NCBI RefSeq assembly: GCF_900172375.1
Contig: NZ_FWFS01000002.1
Coordinates: forward strand, 124,001-188,000
Direction: 5' to 3'
Length of the DNA stretch: 64,000 nt
Source of the DNA: Aquimixticola soesokkakensis
GTDB lineage: Bacteria > Pseudomonadota > Alphaproteobacteria > Rhodobacterales > Rhodobacteraceae
The position numbers and the translations under genes are program-made. The notes below the pieces were generated by a model. That model saw only the letters and a program-made list of their open reading frames with translations, was not told the DNA's origin and did not search any database. Positions 18,033 to 26,295 of this stretch are shown here, in pieces (positions within the stretch are counted from its first letter, which is position 1; each line of letters starts with the position of its first letter).

Positions 18033-18040
18033 ATTCGACC
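18033..18040 (+). promoter_or_regulatory. ATTCGACC element before the LuxR-type regulator
   Basis: ATTCGACC, followed by TTTCGG, lies 66 bases before the response-regulator start and shares the TTCGACC core seen at 6007-6018. It would allow feedback control of the regulator genes, but a single short match is weak. Confidence 0.3.
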
Positions 18041-18105
18041 TTTCGGTAATGGCGTGTTTGCGAACTGGTGGTATTCTGGACCCGTACACAGTGAAAGGGC
18101 GCATC

Positions 18106-18804
18106 ATGAACCAGACCAGTGGCATCCGCGTCGAGGGCGGCCTGAAATCGGCGCTGATCGTCGATGATCATCCCCTGTTTTGCGATGCTCTTTCGATGAC
18201 CCTCAGCGCGGCGGTCGGCTTTGACACGGTCGAAACCGTGGGGCGTCTGGATGAGGCCATGGACCATCTGGACGGGGCCCCTGCCCCCGATGTCATCATC
18301 CTTGACCTCAACCTGCCCGATGTGAACGGGCTGGACGGTCTGGTGCGCCTGCGCAACATGGTCCCGACCACGCCGATCGTCGTGGTCTCCTCCATGTCCG
18401 AACCCATGCTGATCCGCTCGGTGATCCGTGTCGGCGCTGCCGGATATGTGCCCAAACATTCCTCGCGCGAGGTGTTTCGCGAGGCCTTCGACCACATCGC
18501 CAAGGGCGCGGTGTTTGCCCCCGAAGGCGCACTTCCCGAGGGCGATCTGCGCAATCTGCCCCCCTCGCAGTCGGAAGAGGCGCTGATCCGGCTGAGCCAT
18601 CTCACCCGCCAGCAGGCCAAAATCCTGCAACTGATCTGCGCGGGAAAAATGAACAAGCAAATCGCCTATGAATTGACGATTGCCGAAACCACCGTCAAAG
18701 CCCATGTCACCGCGATCATGCGCAAGCTGGGCGTCCAATCGCGCACCCAGGCCGTGTTGATGGCGATGGAAGCGAATTTCGACAATCTCTTGCCAGATAC
18801 ATGA
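18106..18804 (+). CDS. LuxR-type response regulator (ErdR/AgmR-like)
   Basis: This 232-residue two-component regulator has an N-terminal receiver (ALIVDDHPLFCDAL at about residue 16, and phospho-acceptor Asp in VIILDLNLPD). The C-terminal LuxR helix-turn-helix reads LTRQQAKILQLICAGKMNKQ and then IAETTVKAHVTAIMRKLGV. The start at 18106 follows AAAGGG. It is the first gene of a three-gene unit with the FIST protein and hybrid kinase. In Pseudomonas a LuxR regulator (ErdR) near such genes controls PQQ ethanol oxidation, so the alcohol dehydrogenase block is its likely target. It may bind the TACGACC elements described here. The direct activating kinase is not certain. Confidence 0.87.
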   Translation: MNQTSGIRVEGGLKSALIVDDHPLFCDALSMTLSAAVGFDTVETVGRLDEAMDHLDGAPAPDVIILDLNLPDVNGLDGLVRLRNMVPTTPIVVVSSMSEPMLIRSVIRVGAAGYVPKHSSREVFREAFDHIAKGAVFAPEGALPEGDLRNLPPSQSEEALIRLSHLTRQQAKILQLICAGKMNKQIAYELTIAETTVKAHVTAIMRKLGVQSRTQAVLMAMEANFDNLLPDT

Positions 18805-18845
18805 AACCATCGCACCATCACCGGTCTCTGGGGAGGAGAGCGTCG

Positions 18846-20048
18846 ATGGACACATCACAGGATTCGGGGCCGGACACGGCCCCCGCCGTTGCGCGGTTTA
18901 CCACGCCCTTGCCGCCACGCGACCTTGTGCCGACCGTGCGCGTGCCCGCCGACGCCCCCGATGCGGCGCTGCAAATCGCGCGCGGACTGGGCGCTGGCCC
19001 CTTCTCTCTCGTCACCCTGTTCATCTCGCCGCAGGCCGATTCCCAATCCCTGAAACGCCAGCTTAGAGACGCATTTCCCGTCACGCGCATCATGGGCTGC
19101 ACCACAGCGGGTGAAATTTCCGACCTCGGCTATGACGAGGGAAGCATCGTCGCCGTCGCCTTTCCGGTCGAACATTTTGGCGTTGAAACCATCCTCATTC
19201 CCGACCTCAACACCTGCACGTCCCGCGATCTGGTCTCCAACCTCATCCGCACCCGCCAAACGCTGGCGCGCCGCTATCCGCGCTGGGGGCAGGAATTCGC
19301 CTTCCTGCTGGTGGATGGCCTCTCGGTGAAAGAGGACGAACTGACCGCGGCACTGGCCTCCGGCATCGGCCCCGTGCCGCTGTTTGGCGGCTCGGCGGGC
19401 GATGGGGTGCGCTTTCGCGAGACCTTCGTGCTGACGGGCGATCAACGCCTGCAAAATGCCGCCGTTCTGGCCTTTGTGCGCACGGATTGCCGTGTGAAAG
19501 TGTTCAATTTTGATCACCTGATCCCCACCGATCAACGCATGGTCGTGACCGCCGCCGATCCCCAAAACCGTATCGTGCGCGAAATCAATGCAGAACCTGC
19601 CGCGCGCGAATACGCCCGCCTTCTGGGCAAAGACCCCGAACAACTGTCGCGCTTTACCTTTGCCGCCCATCCCGTTGTCGTGCGCATGGGGGGGCGCCAC
19701 CACGTGCGCGCCATCCAGAAGGTCGCTGAAAACGGCGATCTGGTGTTCTTTTCGGCCATCGACGAAGGGCTCGTCCTGACGCTTGCCCAACCCAGCGACA
19801 TGGTGGCCCATCTGGAGGGGGCTTTTGCGGGCCTCTCGCGCGACTTCGGGCCCCCTGCCCGCATTCTTGCCTGCGATTGCATCCTGCGGCGACTGGAGGC
19901 AGAGGAAAAACAAGCCAGCGGCGCGCTGTCGGACATCCTCAAACGCTACAACGCGCGCGGCTTTTCGACCTATGGCGAACAGCTTGGGTCGATGCATGTC
20001 AACCAGACCATGACCGGCGTTGCCATCTATCCGCCCAGCGACACGTGA
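18846..20048 (+). CDS. nosP: FIST-domain sensor, NosP-like
   Basis: This 400-residue cytoplasmic protein has FIST_N (about residues 45-245, including the FGGSAGDG segment) and FIST_C (about 255-390, ending in a CDCILRR region). NosP proteins with this layout bind haem, sense nitric oxide and inhibit a neighbouring kinase, NahK. The next gene is a NahK-like kinase, 8 bases downstream, which supports that reading. I chose the ATG at 18846 because of the strong GGGGAGGAGAG ribosome site; an ATG at 18801 would overlap the regulator but lacks such a site. Haem ligation cannot be confirmed by eye, so another small-molecule ligand is possible. Confidence 0.75.
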   Translation: MDTSQDSGPDTAPAVARFTTPLPPRDLVPTVRVPADAPDAALQIARGLGAGPFSLVTLFISPQADSQSLKRQLRDAFPVTRIMGCTTAGEISDLGYDEGSIVAVAFPVEHFGVETILIPDLNTCTSRDLVSNLIRTRQTLARRYPRWGQEFAFLLVDGLSVKEDELTAALASGIGPVPLFGGSAGDGVRFRETFVLTGDQRLQNAAVLAFVRTDCRVKVFNFDHLIPTDQRMVVTAADPQNRIVREINAEPAAREYARLLGKDPEQLSRFTFAAHPVVVRMGGRHHVRAIQKVAENGDLVFFSAIDEGLVLTLAQPSDMVAHLEGAFAGLSRDFGPPARILACDCILRRLEAEEKQASGALSDILKRYNARGFSTYGEQLGSMHVNQTMTGVAIYPPSDT

Positions 20049-20056
20049 GGCCCGCG

Positions 20057-22270
20057 ATGACACGCCTGTCCGATGCCCTGATCAACCCCGCCGACAGTCC
20101 CGAACGCCGCACCGAAAAGCTGTTGTCGATCGTCGATGTCCTGATGCGCCAGGCCGAGCAAACCAACGACGACCGCGGCGCGGCCTATGCCCAGTTCCAA
20201 CGCGCCGCGTTGCTTGAGGAACAGGTGCGCGAACGGACCATGGATCTGGAGCGCGCGCTCGATCTGCTCAATGAATCAAACGCCCGCCTGTCGGAAGCCA
20301 ACCGGCAAACGGAATCGGCCAGACGTAATCTAGCAGGCGCGATAGAGACTGTTCAGGACGGGTTTGCTCTGTTTGACTCCTCCGATGTTCTTGTTATGTT
20401 CAACTCGCGTTTCGCTACCTTCATGCCCGATATTCGCGCCGAGCTGACCCAGGGCATCACCTTTGAACACTATGTCGAACTGGTCAGCCGCTCGCGCTAT
20501 CTTGCGCTGACCTCCGGCGAAACCGCCGATCTCTGGGCCGACCGGCGCAAATCGCGCCACCACGAACGCCACGTCATTTTCAACGTCCATCTGATCAACG
20601 ACCGCTGGATTCAGGTCAGCGAGCATAACACCTCGGACGGCGGGACGGTGATCCTGCAAACCGACGTGACCGACATCATCCTCAACGAACGCGAAGAACG
20701 CGGCCGGATGCTCGACGATCAGGCCAAGATGATCGGCGCCACGCTTGAACACATCAGTCAGGGTGTCTGCATTTTCGATGGCAACCTGCGCCTTGCGGGG
20801 TGGAACAAGCGACTGGGTCACATGCTGGGCATTCCCATGACCCGCTTGCGCATCGGGGCCTCGGCAGAGACCCTATTGGCCCGGTTCGGCTCTGATCTGC
20901 CCTTCGGGGACAGGATGACCGCAAGCCGTCTGCTGGCGTGGGTCGCCCTTGAAACGCCCCGCCCTGCCCTGTCTTTCGAACTGAAACGCGGCAACCAGGC
21001 GATCCTCGACGTGCTGGCCGAGGAAATGCCCGACCGCGGGTTTGTGATGAGTTTTACCGACATCACCCGCGAGCGCGATGCGCTGACGGCGATCACCCGC
21101 GCCAATGAAACGCTGGAGGCGCGCGTGGTGGAACGCACGCTCGACCTTGAGGACGCGCTATCGCAGGCCGAACGCGCCAATGCCGCGCGCTCGCGCTTCG
21201 TGGCAGCCGCGTCTCACGACCTGTTGCAACCCTTGTCAGCGGCGAAGCTCTTTGTCGCCTCTGCGGGCGACGGGGTCACTGATCCCGCGACGCAGGCTGT
21301 CCTTGGCAAAGCGCAAAATGCGCTCCTGAGCGTGGAATCCATCTTGGGCGCTTTGCTCGACATTTCGCGGCTTGAATCGGGCCGCGCTGCGGTGGACATC
21401 GCGCCTGTCCCCTTGGGGCCATTGCTCGCGCAGCTCACCGATGAATTCCTGCCAAGCGCGCAGGCCAAGGGCATCGCTTTGACGGTCGTCCCCTGCAAAG
21501 CCGTCGTCGAAAGCGACCCCACCTATCTGCGCCGCATCCTGCAAAACCTGATCGGCAATGCCATTCGCTACACCAAAACCGGCCGTGTTCTGGTTGGCCC
21601 GCGCAAGACGGCCAGCGGCATCCGGCTGGAAGTGCGCGATACGGGGCCCGGCATTCCCGTTGAGGAACAACAGGCGATCTTTCGCGAATTCCATCGGGTT
21701 GGCGGTTCTGCCTCGGCTTCCGTCGGAATGGGGCTTGGGTTGGCAATCGTGGACCGCGCCTGCGCGCAGCTTGGCCACCCGCTCGATCTGTGGTCGCACC
21801 CCGGCAAAGGCACCTGTTTTTCCGTCGAACTTCCCCGCTCGCAGTTACGCGCGGCAAATAGCTTTGTGCCGCGCGCTGTCCCCGCGGGGACGGGCGAAAG
21901 CCTCAATTCCGACTCCATCGTGTTGCTCGTGGAAAACGACGAGGAATTGCGACGGGCGATGTGCCTCTTGTTGGAGGGGCGCGGTGTGTCGGTGATCGAA
22001 GCGGCCTCGGGCGAAGAGGCCTTGGCGCTGCTGGGCGAACTGGGCATCACGCCCGACATCTTGATGGTGGATCAGCAACTGGGTGAGGGCATGGATGGCA
22101 TCGACACGATCCTCGAACTGCGCGCAGGTTGCGGCCCGCAGCCCGCGCGTCTTGTGACGGCAAACCGCACGCAGGCCGTCAGAACCAAGGCCGAGCGGGC
22201 AGGGATCAAGATCCTGTTCAAGCCGATTGACCCGCAGGAAATCGACAGGTTTCTCGCGACCCCCGAGTGA
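20057..22270 (+). CDS. nahK: Hybrid histidine kinase, NahK/ErcS-like
   Basis: This 737-residue cytoplasmic hybrid kinase lacks membrane helices. It has an N-terminal coiled coil (about residues 45-100) and two PAS-7-type domains (IETVQDGFALFDSSDVLVMFN near 95, and LEHISQGVCIFD near 230). A second coiled coil (about 345-375) leads to the phospho-acceptor H387 in AASHDLLQPLSAAKLF. The ATPase region follows (NAIRYTKTGRV, DTGPGIP, GMGLGLAIVDRA), then a receiver with D672 in MVDQQLGEG. The DLLQPLSA H-box is typical of NahK relatives. It likely passes phosphate to an Hpt protein elsewhere, or to the LuxR regulator. A parS-like palindrome lies inside its coding sequence at 21878-21891. Confidence 0.85.
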   Translation: MTRLSDALINPADSPERRTEKLLSIVDVLMRQAEQTNDDRGAAYAQFQRAALLEEQVRERTMDLERALDLLNESNARLSEANRQTESARRNLAGAIETVQDGFALFDSSDVLVMFNSRFATFMPDIRAELTQGITFEHYVELVSRSRYLALTSGETADLWADRRKSRHHERHVIFNVHLINDRWIQVSEHNTSDGGTVILQTDVTDIILNEREERGRMLDDQAKMIGATLEHISQGVCIFDGNLRLAGWNKRLGHMLGIPMTRLRIGASAETLLARFGSDLPFGDRMTASRLLAWVALETPRPALSFELKRGNQAILDVLAEEMPDRGFVMSFTDITRERDALTAITRANETLEARVVERTLDLEDALSQAERANAARSRFVAAASHDLLQPLSAAKLFVASAGDGVTDPATQAVLGKAQNALLSVESILGALLDISRLESGRAAVDIAPVPLGPLLAQLTDEFLPSAQAKGIALTVVPCKAVVESDPTYLRRILQNLIGNAIRYTKTGRVLVGPRKTASGIRLEVRDTGPGIPVEEQQAIFREFHRVGGSASASVGMGLGLAIVDRACAQLGHPLDLWSHPGKGTCFSVELPRSQLRAANSFVPRAVPAGTGESLNSDSIVLLVENDEELRRAMCLLLEGRGVSVIEAASGEEALALLGELGITPDILMVDQQLGEGMDGIDTILELRAGCGPQPARLVTANRTQAVRTKAERAGIKILFKPIDPQEIDRFLATPE
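21878..21891. repeat. parS-like palindrome copy 1 (inside nahK)
   Basis: This is a perfect copy of GTCCCCGCGGGGAC, the 14-base palindrome found four times between 21.9 and 24.8 kb. It is within the nahK coding frame, in the linker before the receiver domain (residues about 608-612). I read it as an outlying ParB binding site of the partition module. Confidence 0.7.
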
Positions 22271-22272
22271 AC

Positions 22273-22286
22273 GTCCCCGCGGGGAC
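22273..22286. repeat. parS-like palindrome copy 2 (nahK-parB gap)
   Basis: This perfect GTCCCCGCGGGGAC lies 2 bases after the nahK stop and just before the bidirectional terminator, downstream of parB. Its position in a non-coding gap beside parB fits a centromere site. Confidence 0.78.
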
Positions 22287-22297
22287 AGGCAACAAAA

Positions 22298-22325
22298 AAG
22301 ACCCTATTGCGGCCAATAGGGTCTT
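22298..22325. terminator. Bidirectional rho-independent terminator between nahK and parB
   Basis: A perfect 12-base stem (AAGACCCTATTG with CAATAGGGTCTT) closes on a CGGC loop. A-rich sequence lies to the left (AAAAAAG) and TCTTCTTAATT to the right. The A-tract and T-tract would stop transcription of nahK on the plus strand and parB on the minus strand. Confidence 0.88.
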
Positions 22326-22347
22326 CTTAATTGGCATAAACTCGCGA

Positions 22348-23448
22348 TTACTGATCCAGCGCGGCGAAGAAGGCCGCAACGGCCGCTTCCAGTTTTTGCG
22401 GATCGCTGGAGGCAAAATTGACCTCGGCGCGGATTTCAATACGCCCCTCCGTCGCAGCGCAGCGCGCCACCCCCAGCGGGGTCGCACAGCGAAACGTGGT
22501 TTTGGCCGAACGCTCGGAAGGGGTAGGGCCCGGCGCAGGTTTAACGGCTGTCTCCGGCTCGGGCTGCGCTTTGAGTTTCAGGAAATCGCGCAGCACTGCC
22601 AACTCGGCCTCCGGCGTCGTCGGCATGCGCGCGGTCAGGGCGTTTCGCAACTGGGCCTGTGCGCCCACCGTGTCCGCCAAAAGCTTTTCAAGGTCCAGCC
22701 CCAAGGCCCGCGGAATGACTTCGGGAAACTTCAAATGTGACCCTATCCGCTGGAGTAGAGACGCAAAATGGCGGATGTAGCTGCGTTTCTGCCGCGCCGC
22801 GGAGCCATAGAGAGCGGCCACTGCCTCTTCGATCGTTTGCGCTTGCGTACCGTCATCGGCGACATAGGCGCGCGCCAGTTCGGCCATTTCGGCAAAGGAA
22901 ATATCGCGCCGCACAAGGTTCTCATCGACCATGCGCCGATACAGCCCCTCAAGGGCCTCGCCCTTTGCCACCAGACCGGCGGGGATTTTGGCAAAGGCCT
23001 CATCGCCGGTTTCCTCGAACAAGGCGCGATAGGCGCTGAGACGGCGATAGCCCTGAACCAGTTCAAAGCCCGCCTCGGTTTGTTCGACGCGGATCGGGTT
23101 GGACAGGCCGATCTCGCGGATCGAGGTTTTCAACTCCTCCAGATCAGGGTCGCGCGTCACAGCGCGGTCGCGGGTGAGTTTGGTCGTCAAAATCTGGTCC
23201 AGCGGAATCAGATCGACGATCAATCCTTGCCGTTTCAGCCGCACATGTTCATGGGCCAGCTGGTCATTTTCGGCGCGGATCGCGGCTTCGGCGGCCTGGC
23301 GCGCGCGCAGCGCATCGGCGTTTTCGCTGATCGCGCTCGCCATCGGGCCGCGCCGCGTTTCCTCGCTTGGCGGGGCAGGGGGCGTCGCGTCGGAGGCGGG
23401 GGTGTCGGCTTCGGGAAAGTCGATGTCAAAGATGCGGCGTTTGCTCAT
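22348..23448 (-). CDS. parB: Plasmid partition protein ParB
   Basis: This 366-residue ParB/RepB-family protein binds centromere sites and works with ParA to segregate the replicon. The ParB nuclease-like core is at about residues 80-175 (IPLDQILTTKLTRDR, and then IREIGLSNPIRV and LVQGYRRLSAYRAL). A helix-turn-helix follows (RDISFAEMAELARAYV, and SAARQKRSYIRHFASLLQ near 210-235). The C-terminus is a short dimerisation tail. It overlaps parA by 4 bases (ATGA). The palindrome GTCCCCGCGGGGAC is its likely target, with copies on both sides of the operon and inside parA. Confidence 0.9.
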   Translation of the reverse strand: MSKRRIFDIDFPEADTPASDATPPAPPSEETRRGPMASAISENADALRARQAAEAAIRAENDQLAHEHVRLKRQGLIVDLIPLDQILTTKLTRDRAVTRDPDLEELKTSIREIGLSNPIRVEQTEAGFELVQGYRRLSAYRALFEETGDEAFAKIPAGLVAKGEALEGLYRRMVDENLVRRDISFAEMAELARAYVADDGTQAQTIEEAVAALYGSAARQKRSYIRHFASLLQRIGSHLKFPEVIPRALGLDLEKLLADTVGAQAQLRNALTARMPTTPEAELAVLRDFLKLKAQPEPETAVKPAPGPTPSERSAKTTFRCATPLGVARCAATEGRIEIRAEVNFASSDPQKLEAAVAAFFAALDQ

Positions 23449-24749
23449 TGGTCAGCCTCCAGTTTATCCCACGCGGCAATCAGATTGCCCCTGAATTCCT
23501 CATAGGCCTGATCGAAACTGGTGCGCGCGCGCCGCCAGGTTTCGCGGGTCATTTCGCGGTAGTCGATTTCATAGATCGACGACAGGAAGCGACCGGATTG
23601 CTCGACCGCGCGGGTCATTTCGATCGGGTTGGCGGCCAATCTATCGCCGAACACCTTGCTGAAAGCTGACTGCATCGCGCGGTGCAATTCGTTGTTCGCC
23701 TCGAAGCGGGTCAGCAGGAAGCGCACATCGAGGAAGGCCTTGGGCAATTGCAATGTCCCCGCGGGGACAATGCCGTCAAAATGGGACAGATCCTCAAGCG
23801 CCTCGCCAAGCTGACCGATAAAAGAGGTCGTGGAGTCATATTCCCAATAGCCCGGCCCCGAGGGGATATAGAGCACATCGGCGGCAAAGACCGCGTTCAT
23901 CGACTGATAGCCGATGGCGGGCGGGCAGTCGAAGATGATCATGTCATAGGCATCATCAGGGATCGCATCGAGGTAGCGCGACACGGCGGCAAAGAACGAC
24001 CACTCGGGGTTGAGATGGCGGTACTGCGCGGAGGCAAATTCCACGAAGGCCGCGTTGGCGCAGGAGGGCAGCAGGTCGATGGTGGGCCAGCTTGTCGGCT
24101 TGATGAAATCGGAGACGCGCAGGTCGCGCAGGCCCATGCCGGTCACCGAGGCCGGCAGGCGGCGTTGCGGCAGGGCGGCACCGGTTTCCGCGCCTTGGGT
24201 GTTCGCATTCATCCGCTCGGTCTCATGGATGAGATCGCGCGCCATCACCCCCCAAACGGTGTATTCCTCGGCGACATCAGTGATCCCCATCGAATGGCTG
24301 AGGGTTGCCTGGGGGTCGAAATCAACGCAGAGCACGCGATACCCGTCAAGGGCGGCGGCATGGGCGAAATGCAGCGCGACCGTGGATTTGCCCGCACCGC
24401 CTTTAAAGTTCGCGATGGCGGCGCGGATCGCGCGCTTGCCGGCAGGGCGCGGCGGCATCAGGGAGCGGCGGTTCACCGTCAGGCGGCGGCGCAGCTCGTT
24501 GATCTCTTGCAAGCTGTACCACCGCTGACGCCCGTCCTCCTCGACTTGCCCCTGCGGCAAGGAGGGGTCGGCGGCAAGGCGTCCGCGCAGGGTGGATTGG
24601 TTCACCTTGAAAATCAGCTCGCCGACTTCCCAGCTTGAGAAGCGGCGCAGGGTCTTTTCCATCTGCGGCGAAAAGGTTTGCTGTCGGATCCAGCCCTGCA
24701 TCTTGAGGGACTGTTGCTGAAGCCGTGCCAGATCTTCGTGGGTGTACAT
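23445..24749 (-). CDS. parA: Plasmid partition ATPase ParA
   Basis: This 434-residue ParA has an N-terminal winged-helix/MerR-like region (about residues 35-95, with WEVGELIFKVNQSTLRGRL), typical of long, autoregulating ParA proteins of plasmids. The deviant Walker A is KGGAGKST (residues 116-123). Later ATPase segments are VLCVDFDPQATLSHSMG and MIIFDCPPAIGYQS. The start ATG follows CAGGAGGCAGC. A parS-like palindrome lies 10 bases upstream of the start, so ParB or ParA bound there could repress the operon. A second copy lies inside the gene at 23755-23768. parA faces away from the initiator gene, with the putative origin between them. Confidence 0.93.
   Translation of the reverse strand: MYTHEDLARLQQQSLKMQGWIRQQTFSPQMEKTLRRFSSWEVGELIFKVNQSTLRGRLAADPSLPQGQVEEDGRQRWYSLQEINELRRRLTVNRRSLMPPRPAGKRAIRAAIANFKGGAGKSTVALHFAHAAALDGYRVLCVDFDPQATLSHSMGITDVAEEYTVWGVMARDLIHETERMNANTQGAETGAALPQRRLPASVTGMGLRDLRVSDFIKPTSWPTIDLLPSCANAAFVEFASAQYRHLNPEWSFFAAVSRYLDAIPDDAYDMIIFDCPPAIGYQSMNAVFAADVLYIPSGPGYWEYDSTTSFIGQLGEALEDLSHFDGIVPAGTLQLPKAFLDVRFLLTRFEANNELHRAMQSAFSKVFGDRLAANPIEMTRAVEQSGRFLSSIYEIDYREMTRETWRRARTSFDQAYEEFRGNLIAAWDKLEADQ
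23755..23768. repeat. parS-like palindrome copy 3 (inside parA)
   Basis: A perfect GTCCCCGCGGGGAC is embedded in parA, about 1 kb from the start codon. A 14-base palindrome kept inside a conserved coding region argues for selection on the DNA site itself. Confidence 0.7.
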
Positions 24750-24759
24750 GCTGCCTCCT

Positions 24760-24773
24760 GTCCCCGCGGGGAC
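24760..24773. repeat. parS-like palindrome copy 4 (parA promoter/leader)
   Basis: A perfect GTCCCCGCGGGGAC lies directly upstream of the parA ribosome site (AGGAGG). This is a typical place for a site that is both a centromere and an operator for parAB. Confidence 0.8.
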
Positions 24774-25458
24774 GTAGATTATCGTTGCTTTCTTATTTAC
24801 GCTGATTTCGTGCAGGACGCAAAAACGAATATTGCATCATTTAGCGTTTTCTGCGATTTTCTTTTTCGAAGACGGTGAAACGGGTGTGTTTTCAACCTGC
24901 GTTGCGCGAAAAACGGCCTCCTGCGATTCGCCATCCCGCGCTCACGGACAGGATTGGCTGTTCATTGGGCGGTGCATCGGCCAGTTCCCTGAGCAGGTCA
25001 ATGGCGGTGTTATCGAACCGGCGCATCGGTGAAAACGGGGACATATTGCCCTGAATTGAGGCCTGAAGATCCCCTATTAGGGGACATTTTCACCGCAATA
25101 GGGGACAGGCTGAATGTCCCCCTCTACCAAAAACATACCTTCAAATTCTTTTCAGGTTTGGAGACGGGATTTGGTCAGGACCTGCGCTGGTCGGCTTTCG
25201 CTTGACAGAATCGAAGGTTCGGACGCAAATTAAGGAAGTGCTGCAAAGAACGCCGAGTTAACCCGAGATTAACCGGCTCTATGGCAACGCTACAGGCGTG
25301 ACGGTGGGCAAAGAACGCGGTCACAGCGATGCACAAAGCAATCTGCCATCGCAGGCACATGAAATAACGGACCGAGCCTATCAAGGGCCAGCGCCAAGCG
25401 GAGGTCATCTTCCGCATTGAGGCAATATCCGGCGCTGCCGGAAACGATCGAGGGCAAA
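24774..25458. other. Putative replication origin region between parA and the initiator
   Basis: This 685-base stretch has no gene I can support. Its parA side is clearly more AT-rich than the surroundings (24780-24870). It holds a cluster of GGGGACA words (25037-25121) and a near-repeat pair, GAGTTAACCC and GAGATTAACC (25255-25274). Lying between divergent parAB and initiator genes, it is the expected place for the origin and both promoters. The TTGACA at 25202-25207 could be a -35 element, but no good -10 follows. Confidence 0.6.
25037..25121. repeat. GGGGACA word cluster (iteron-like, parS half-sites)
   Basis: GGGGACA occurs at 25037-25043, 25080-25086 and 25101-25107, and inverted (TGTCCCC) at 25115-25121. 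The second copy is part of CCCCTA-T-TAGGGG (25071-25083), and the third and fourth form an inverted pair. GGGGAC is exactly the half-site of the parS-like palindrome. Spacing is irregular (43 and 21 bases), unlike classical iterons. Confidence 0.55.
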
Positions 25459-26154
25459 ATGATCGTCAGCAGAACCACATCGAAAGCGGTCGGGCGCAAT
25501 GCCTCCGTTTTGAAATATGATCTTCTCACGGCCATGGCAGCGCACGCGCTTGCTTTGGGCAAGCACGAGCAGCGGCTTGCCCTGCGGCTTATGGCGCTGA
25601 TGACGGCGCGCTACAATTGGGCGCGTGACGAGCTGGCGATGGGCCAGCGCGATATCGCGCGGGTTTGGAATGTCGACGAGCGCACGGTCAAACGCGAAAT
25701 GGCCAAACTGCGGGCGATGGGCTGGCTGGAAGTCAAACGGCAAGGCGCGCGCGGGCGGGTGACGGAATACGGTCTGGGCATTGCGCGCATCATCGAGGAC
25801 ACGCGCGACGCCTGGCCGCGGGTTGGTCCCGATTTCGAGATGCGGATGTCGGGCACGCCCGAAGAGGATGTCAAAGTCGTCCCGCTTCCGGTGCGCGGGA
25901 AAGTGGTGGCGCCCGATCTTTCAAGCGGAACGGAATGGGCGCTGGCACAAGGCGTGTTGCACAGCGAGGATGCGGGCCTCTATGCGGCATGGGTGCAGGG
26001 GCTGGTGCGCGAAAGCCGCGCAGGCGGGCGACTCACGTTGCGCGCGCCGACCCGTTTCCATGCCTCCTATGTCAGCACACATCTGCAAGCCCGCCTTCTC
26101 AAGGCGCTGCGCGGCGTCGATGAGGCCGTGAGCGAAGTTGTGATTTCGGGCTGA
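25459..26154 (+). CDS. Replication initiator, DnaA-like plasmid type
   Basis: This 231-residue protein looks like the small DnaA-like replicases of Rhodobacterales plasmids. A winged-helix region lies at about residues 60-115 (RDIARVWNVDERTVKREMAKL, then GWLEVKRQ). The C-terminus, about residues 150-231, has the pattern of the DnaA N-terminal domain: W-x-x-x-Q-G-V-L, a W-x-x-x-L motif (YAAWVQGLVRE), then LTLRAPTRFHASYVSTHL. The start ATG at 25459 follows CGAGGGC; an in-frame TTG at 25417 is less likely. It is divergent from parAB. It likely starts replication of this molecule by binding the adjacent intergenic region. A different regulator with a DnaA-like tail is the main alternative. Confidence 0.72.
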   Translation: MIVSRTTSKAVGRNASVLKYDLLTAMAAHALALGKHEQRLALRLMALMTARYNWARDELAMGQRDIARVWNVDERTVKREMAKLRAMGWLEVKRQGARGRVTEYGLGIARIIEDTRDAWPRVGPDFEMRMSGTPEEDVKVVPLPVRGKVVAPDLSSGTEWALAQGVLHSEDAGLYAAWVQGLVRESRAGGRLTLRAPTRFHASYVSTHLQARLLKALRGVDEAVSEVVISG

Positions 26155-26295
26155 AACAAGTCTCTGGAGGCCGGGTTAGGGTCACATGTTTCGTGCAGAG
26201 CCGACGGCGGGCCGTTGGATCTGCCGCAGATGGAAGGTGGTAGATATTTCGCGCGCAGGGGGCTAAAGCTGAGGGACACACCCGCGAGGCATGCA

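Noticed and set aside
16045-18858. A 937-codon open frame on the minus strand opposite the PQQ alcohol dehydrogenase
   Set aside because: It mirrors the codons of a clear gene on the plus strand, has no recognisable motif or ribosome site, and spans unrelated genes. High third-position GC makes such antisense frames common here.
22271-24773. repABC-type replication system
   Set aside because: parA and parB are not followed by a repC gene. The initiator is divergent and of a different type.
24774-25458. Classical regularly spaced iterons at the origin
   Set aside because: The GGGGACA words are spaced 43 and 21 bases apart and one is inverted, so a standard iteron array is not supported.
25175-25562. 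Two short minus-strand frames (80 and 90 codons) near the initiator gene
   Set aside because: They lie in or across the putative origin, overlap the initiator start, and have no ribosome site or family resemblance.
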